64,000 nt of DNA. It comes from Methanococcoides sp. AM1 (GTDB taxonomy: Archaea; Halobacteriota; Methanosarcinia; Methanosarcinales; Methanosarcinaceae). This document shows, one piece after another, positions 61,797-64,000 of this stretch. The position numbers were made by a program, and so were the translations under genes. The DNA lies in NCBI RefSeq assembly GCF_900774055.1, contig NZ_CAAGSW010000002.1, positions 434,001 to 498,000 of the forward strand, given 5' to 3'. The notes under the pieces are model-generated. The model was not told where the DNA came from. It saw nothing but the letters and a program-made list of their open reading frames with translations, and did not search any database. Numbering within the stretch: position 1 is the first letter of the stretch; every line of letters starts with the position of its first letter.

Positions 61797-62696
61797 ATGG
61801 ATGTTCTAGGTCTGATCCCTTCCTGGCTCTCATGGGATGATGCGATAATTTTGTCCGTATTTCTGGTCATAATATTGACCTTCCTGTTAGCTAAGCTAAT
61901 AGATCGGCTGCTAAAAGCATATTTTGTATTGGCCAGCAAGAAGATGAACATCGATGAGACAACTTACGGGCTTGTACGACGAATAATAGTGGCGATAGTC
62001 TATTTCTCCGGTTTCCTTGTGGTCATTTTCAGTAATCAAAGCCTTCGTGATCTGTCCATAGCTCTTTTTGCAGGAGCAGGATTTGCAGGTATCGTCATTG
62101 GTATGGCTGCCCAGAACACGCTTTCCAATATCATTGCAGGTATTTCCCTTGCGACCTTCAGGCCATTTCGTGTAGGTGACCTGCTGACCATACATAATGA
62201 ATATGGTCGTGTGACGGATATTACGCTGGGCTATACAAAGATCAGGACATGGGACAACAGGAGGCTGAACATCCCTAATCATATCATAAGTGATGAGGCC
62301 ATTATTAACTGGTCCATTGATGATCCTTCCGTCAACTGGACAGTTGAGGTCGGAATAAGTTACGATTCAGATATCGATCTTGCACGTAGTATAATGATCG
62401 CTGAGGCCCGTAAACATCCAAAGGTCATGAATTATGAACAACTCCTGCATTATCAGCCCAATAAACTGAGTGGTGAAGAGATCTCTGTGCTGGTCACTGA
62501 ACTGGGTGATTTCGCGGTGAATCTTAAATTATATGTGTGGGTCCATGACCGCTCAGTTGCATTTGACACTGGCTGTGAACTGAAAGAGGCTATTAAGAAA
62601 AGGTTCGATGCTGAAGGGGTGGAGATCCCATTCCCATACAGGACCATCGTTTACAAAAAAGATCTTGAAGAGTCACAGCACGAGTCTGCGGCTTAA
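61797..62696 (+). CDS. small-conductance mechanosensitive channel, MscS family
   Basis: 299 residues: three helices in the first 130 residues, the pore helix with FAGAGFAGIVIGMAAQNTLSNIIAGI, and the cytoplasmic domain with FRPFRVGDLLTI and DNRRLNIPNHIIS. It opens under membrane tension to release solutes. It overlaps the converging methyltransferase gene by 4 bases. Confidence 0.92.
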   Translation: MDVLGLIPSWLSWDDAIILSVFLVIILTFLLAKLIDRLLKAYFVLASKKMNIDETTYGLVRRIIVAIVYFSGFLVVIFSNQSLRDLSIALFAGAGFAGIVIGMAAQNTLSNIIAGISLATFRPFRVGDLLTIHNEYGRVTDITLGYTKIRTWDNRRLNIPNHIISDEAIINWSIDDPSVNWTVEVGISYDSDIDLARSIMIAEARKHPKVMNYEQLLHYQPNKLSGEEISVLVTELGDFAVNLKLYVWVHDRSVAFDTGCELKEAIKKRFDAEGVEIPFPYRTIVYKKDLEESQHESAA

Positions 62697-63322
62697 ACTT
62701 GCTTTTTGAAGATCTGGCATCTGATGTATGATTTCAGATAGGCTTCCCTCTCCAGGGTCATGGAGTTCTCTTCACAGATCTCTACATAAGCGTTGTTCCA
62801 GTTGTCTTCATTGGTCTTGAACATGAAAAATGGTAGCATCATCACACTGGTTATTGAAAATCGTGGTCTTGCACAGTCTATAATAATAAAATGACCGTTG
62901 GTGACCAGTACTCTGGAAGCTTCTTTTATTGCAGATCTCCTAACTTCTGAATTTGTTTCACAGAATGCGACACTCGTAACCACCATATCAAAGCTTCCAC
63001 TCTTAAATGGCAGTTCATCCATAGTGCCTTTGTATAGGGAGATCTCATCGGCTGTCCGTTTTATCTTTGAATGGGCATAGGCAAGCTGGTTATTTGAGAT
63101 GTCTATTCCAAGGACCTTTCCGGTATGTTCCATCTTCTCTTCGATCTCAAGATCAAGTGATGCAGTACCGCATCCAAGATCAAGTACTTTCATTCCATTT
63201 TCAATAGGCATCTCCGATACAGCTCTTTCATAGAAGGAATGTCCGAATCCCAGTAATGTTGCGAAAATATCGTAGTTCTTCCCGCCATATATAGTCCCAA
63301 AGTCGTTACCCTTCGCACTCAT
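62693..63322 (-). CDS. class I SAM-dependent methyltransferase
   Basis: 209 residues. SAM motif I VLDLGCGTASLDLE, acidic motif II VLGIDISNNQLAYAH, and FDMVVTSVAFCE in motif IV. Resembles UbiE-like small-molecule methyltransferases; the substrate is unknown. Converges on the MscS gene. Confidence 0.85.
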   Translation of the reverse strand: MSAKGNDFGTIYGGKNYDIFATLLGFGHSFYERAVSEMPIENGMKVLDLGCGTASLDLEIEEKMEHTGKVLGIDISNNQLAYAHSKIKRTADEISLYKGTMDELPFKSGSFDMVVTSVAFCETNSEVRRSAIKEASRVLVTNGHFIIIDCARPRFSITSVMMLPFFMFKTNEDNWNNAYVEICEENSMTLEREAYLKSYIRCQIFKKQV

Positions 63323-63476
63323 CCAATAAAATATATGAGACCATTTATTATATATTTATTTCACATGTGATACTCAGTGGGTATTTGTCCCATTTCGTAT
63401 CATGGAAGAATGTTTGACAAATAATTTATACTACAATTCTGTTCTTAACTACAATTAGAATAGAGAATGTGCAATT

Positions 63477-64000
63477 ATGATAGGTCGATTCAAACACGTT
63501 GATGATGTTTTCTATGGTAACGTCAGCGGTGATCTCGTTACATCCATGGACCACGAAAGCAGGACATTTGAGCTATCTGAGCTTGTTGTACTCCCTCCTG
63601 CAACTCCTTCAAAGATAATATGCATTGGTCTGAACTATGTCGATCATGCTATTGAACTTGATATGGAGATTCCCACAGAGCCTGTTATATTCATGAAACC
63701 GTCATCTTCCATGATCGGGCCGGGTGGTAAGATAGTCTATCCTGCCATGAGCCATCGTGTGGACTATGAGGCAGAGCTGGCAGTTGTGATCGGGAAAAGA
63801 TGTAGGAACATCAGCTCGGAGGATGCAATGGATGTTATCGCAGGTTATACCTGCTTTAATGATGTGACTGCTCGTGACCTGCAGCAAAAAGATGGCCAAT
63901 GGACACGCTCCAAGAGCTTTGATACATTTGCACCCTTTGGTCCGTTCATTGTTCCAAAAGAGGAATTTGATCCTTCTGATGTCAATGTTAGCAGCTTTGT
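63477..64000 (+). CDS. fumarylacetoacetate hydrolase-family protein, N-terminal part
   Basis: The frame is open at the window end after about 174 residues. IICIGLNYVDHAIEL, FMKPSSSMIGPGG, VDYEAELAVVIG and CFNDVTARDLQQ are hallmarks with metal-binding Glu residues. The family includes hydrolases and decarboxylases of acyl-pyruvates; the exact substrate is not clear. Confidence 0.9.
   Translation, partial: MIGRFKHVDDVFYGNVSGDLVTSMDHESRTFELSELVVLPPATPSKIICIGLNYVDHAIELDMEIPTEPVIFMKPSSSMIGPGGKIVYPAMSHRVDYEAELAVVIGKRCRNISSEDAMDVIAGYTCFNDVTARDLQQKDGQWTRSKSFDTFAPFGPFIVPKEEFDPSDVNVSSF

Overview
The window is archaeal and comes from a methylotrophic methanogen of the Methanosarcinaceae, most likely close to Methanococcoides or Methanolobus. 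The evidence is archaeal ribosomal proteins S24e and S27ae, a GTP-dependent dephospho-CoA kinase, a PAN-type AAA ATPase, FilR1-type methanogenesis regulators, and above all a dimethylamine methyltransferase gene (mtbB) read through an in-frame amber codon, which implies pyrrolysine. The genus is inferred, not proven.

Left chromosomal part (1-21,245). Translation genes (1-909) are followed by a two-component module (sensor kinase and response regulator) and a FilR1-type regulator that face the dimethylamine operon mtbC-mtbB-mtbP (5.1-8.8 kb). Together these look like sensing, control, methyl transfer and uptake for dimethylamine. mtbC has no ATG/GTG/TTG at its expected start; an ACG sits at ideal distance from a GGAGG. 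Further on lie a PAS-GAF/receiver pair, several very small membrane or Cys-rich proteins, tRNA-Glu(CTC), a PAN-like ATPase, a Pro/Gln-rich winged-helix protein with a putative operator, uvrB, tRNA-Gly(TCC), a SOUL protein overlapping a photolyase, and a MarR-MATE operon with a perfect operator palindrome.

Integrated element (21,276-57,732, 36,446 bp, visibly more AT-rich). It has split a chromosomal tRNA-Leu(TAG) gene inside the anticodon arm. The 5' half lies at 21,246-21,286 and the 3' half at 57,722-57,776, sharing an 11-bp core. The halves fit each other by base pairing, not the intact tRNA-Leu(TAG) at 21,375-21,459, which is therefore element-borne and probably replaces the broken gene. 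The element has a tyrosine integrase at its right end, a serine recombinase, and a replication-like operon (winged-helix regulator with an 18-bp palindrome, coiled-coil protein, P4-type primase-helicase). It is also a dense conflict island: an ABC three-component (ABC-3C) operon followed by two tiny membrane proteins; an 11-finger tandem C2H2 zinc-finger protein; a nucleotidyltransferase-like protein and a PD-(D/E)XK protein; an operon of PLD-TPR, RNase III-like, membrane and BglII-like proteins; a pair of unrecognised proteins; a second RNase III-like protein; and a five-gene operon of UvrD helicase-nuclease, type III Mod and Res, EVE-like/Mrr endonuclease and a zinc-ribbon protein.

Right chromosomal part (57,777-64,000). 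This holds a secreted hypothetical protein, a DUF1801 protein, a 55-residue membrane protein under a striking 12-bp inverted repeat, msrA and msrB (msrB again without a canonical start where expected), a Rieske ferredoxin, a small membrane protein, an MscS channel, a SAM methyltransferase and the start of a fumarylacetoacetate hydrolase-family gene.
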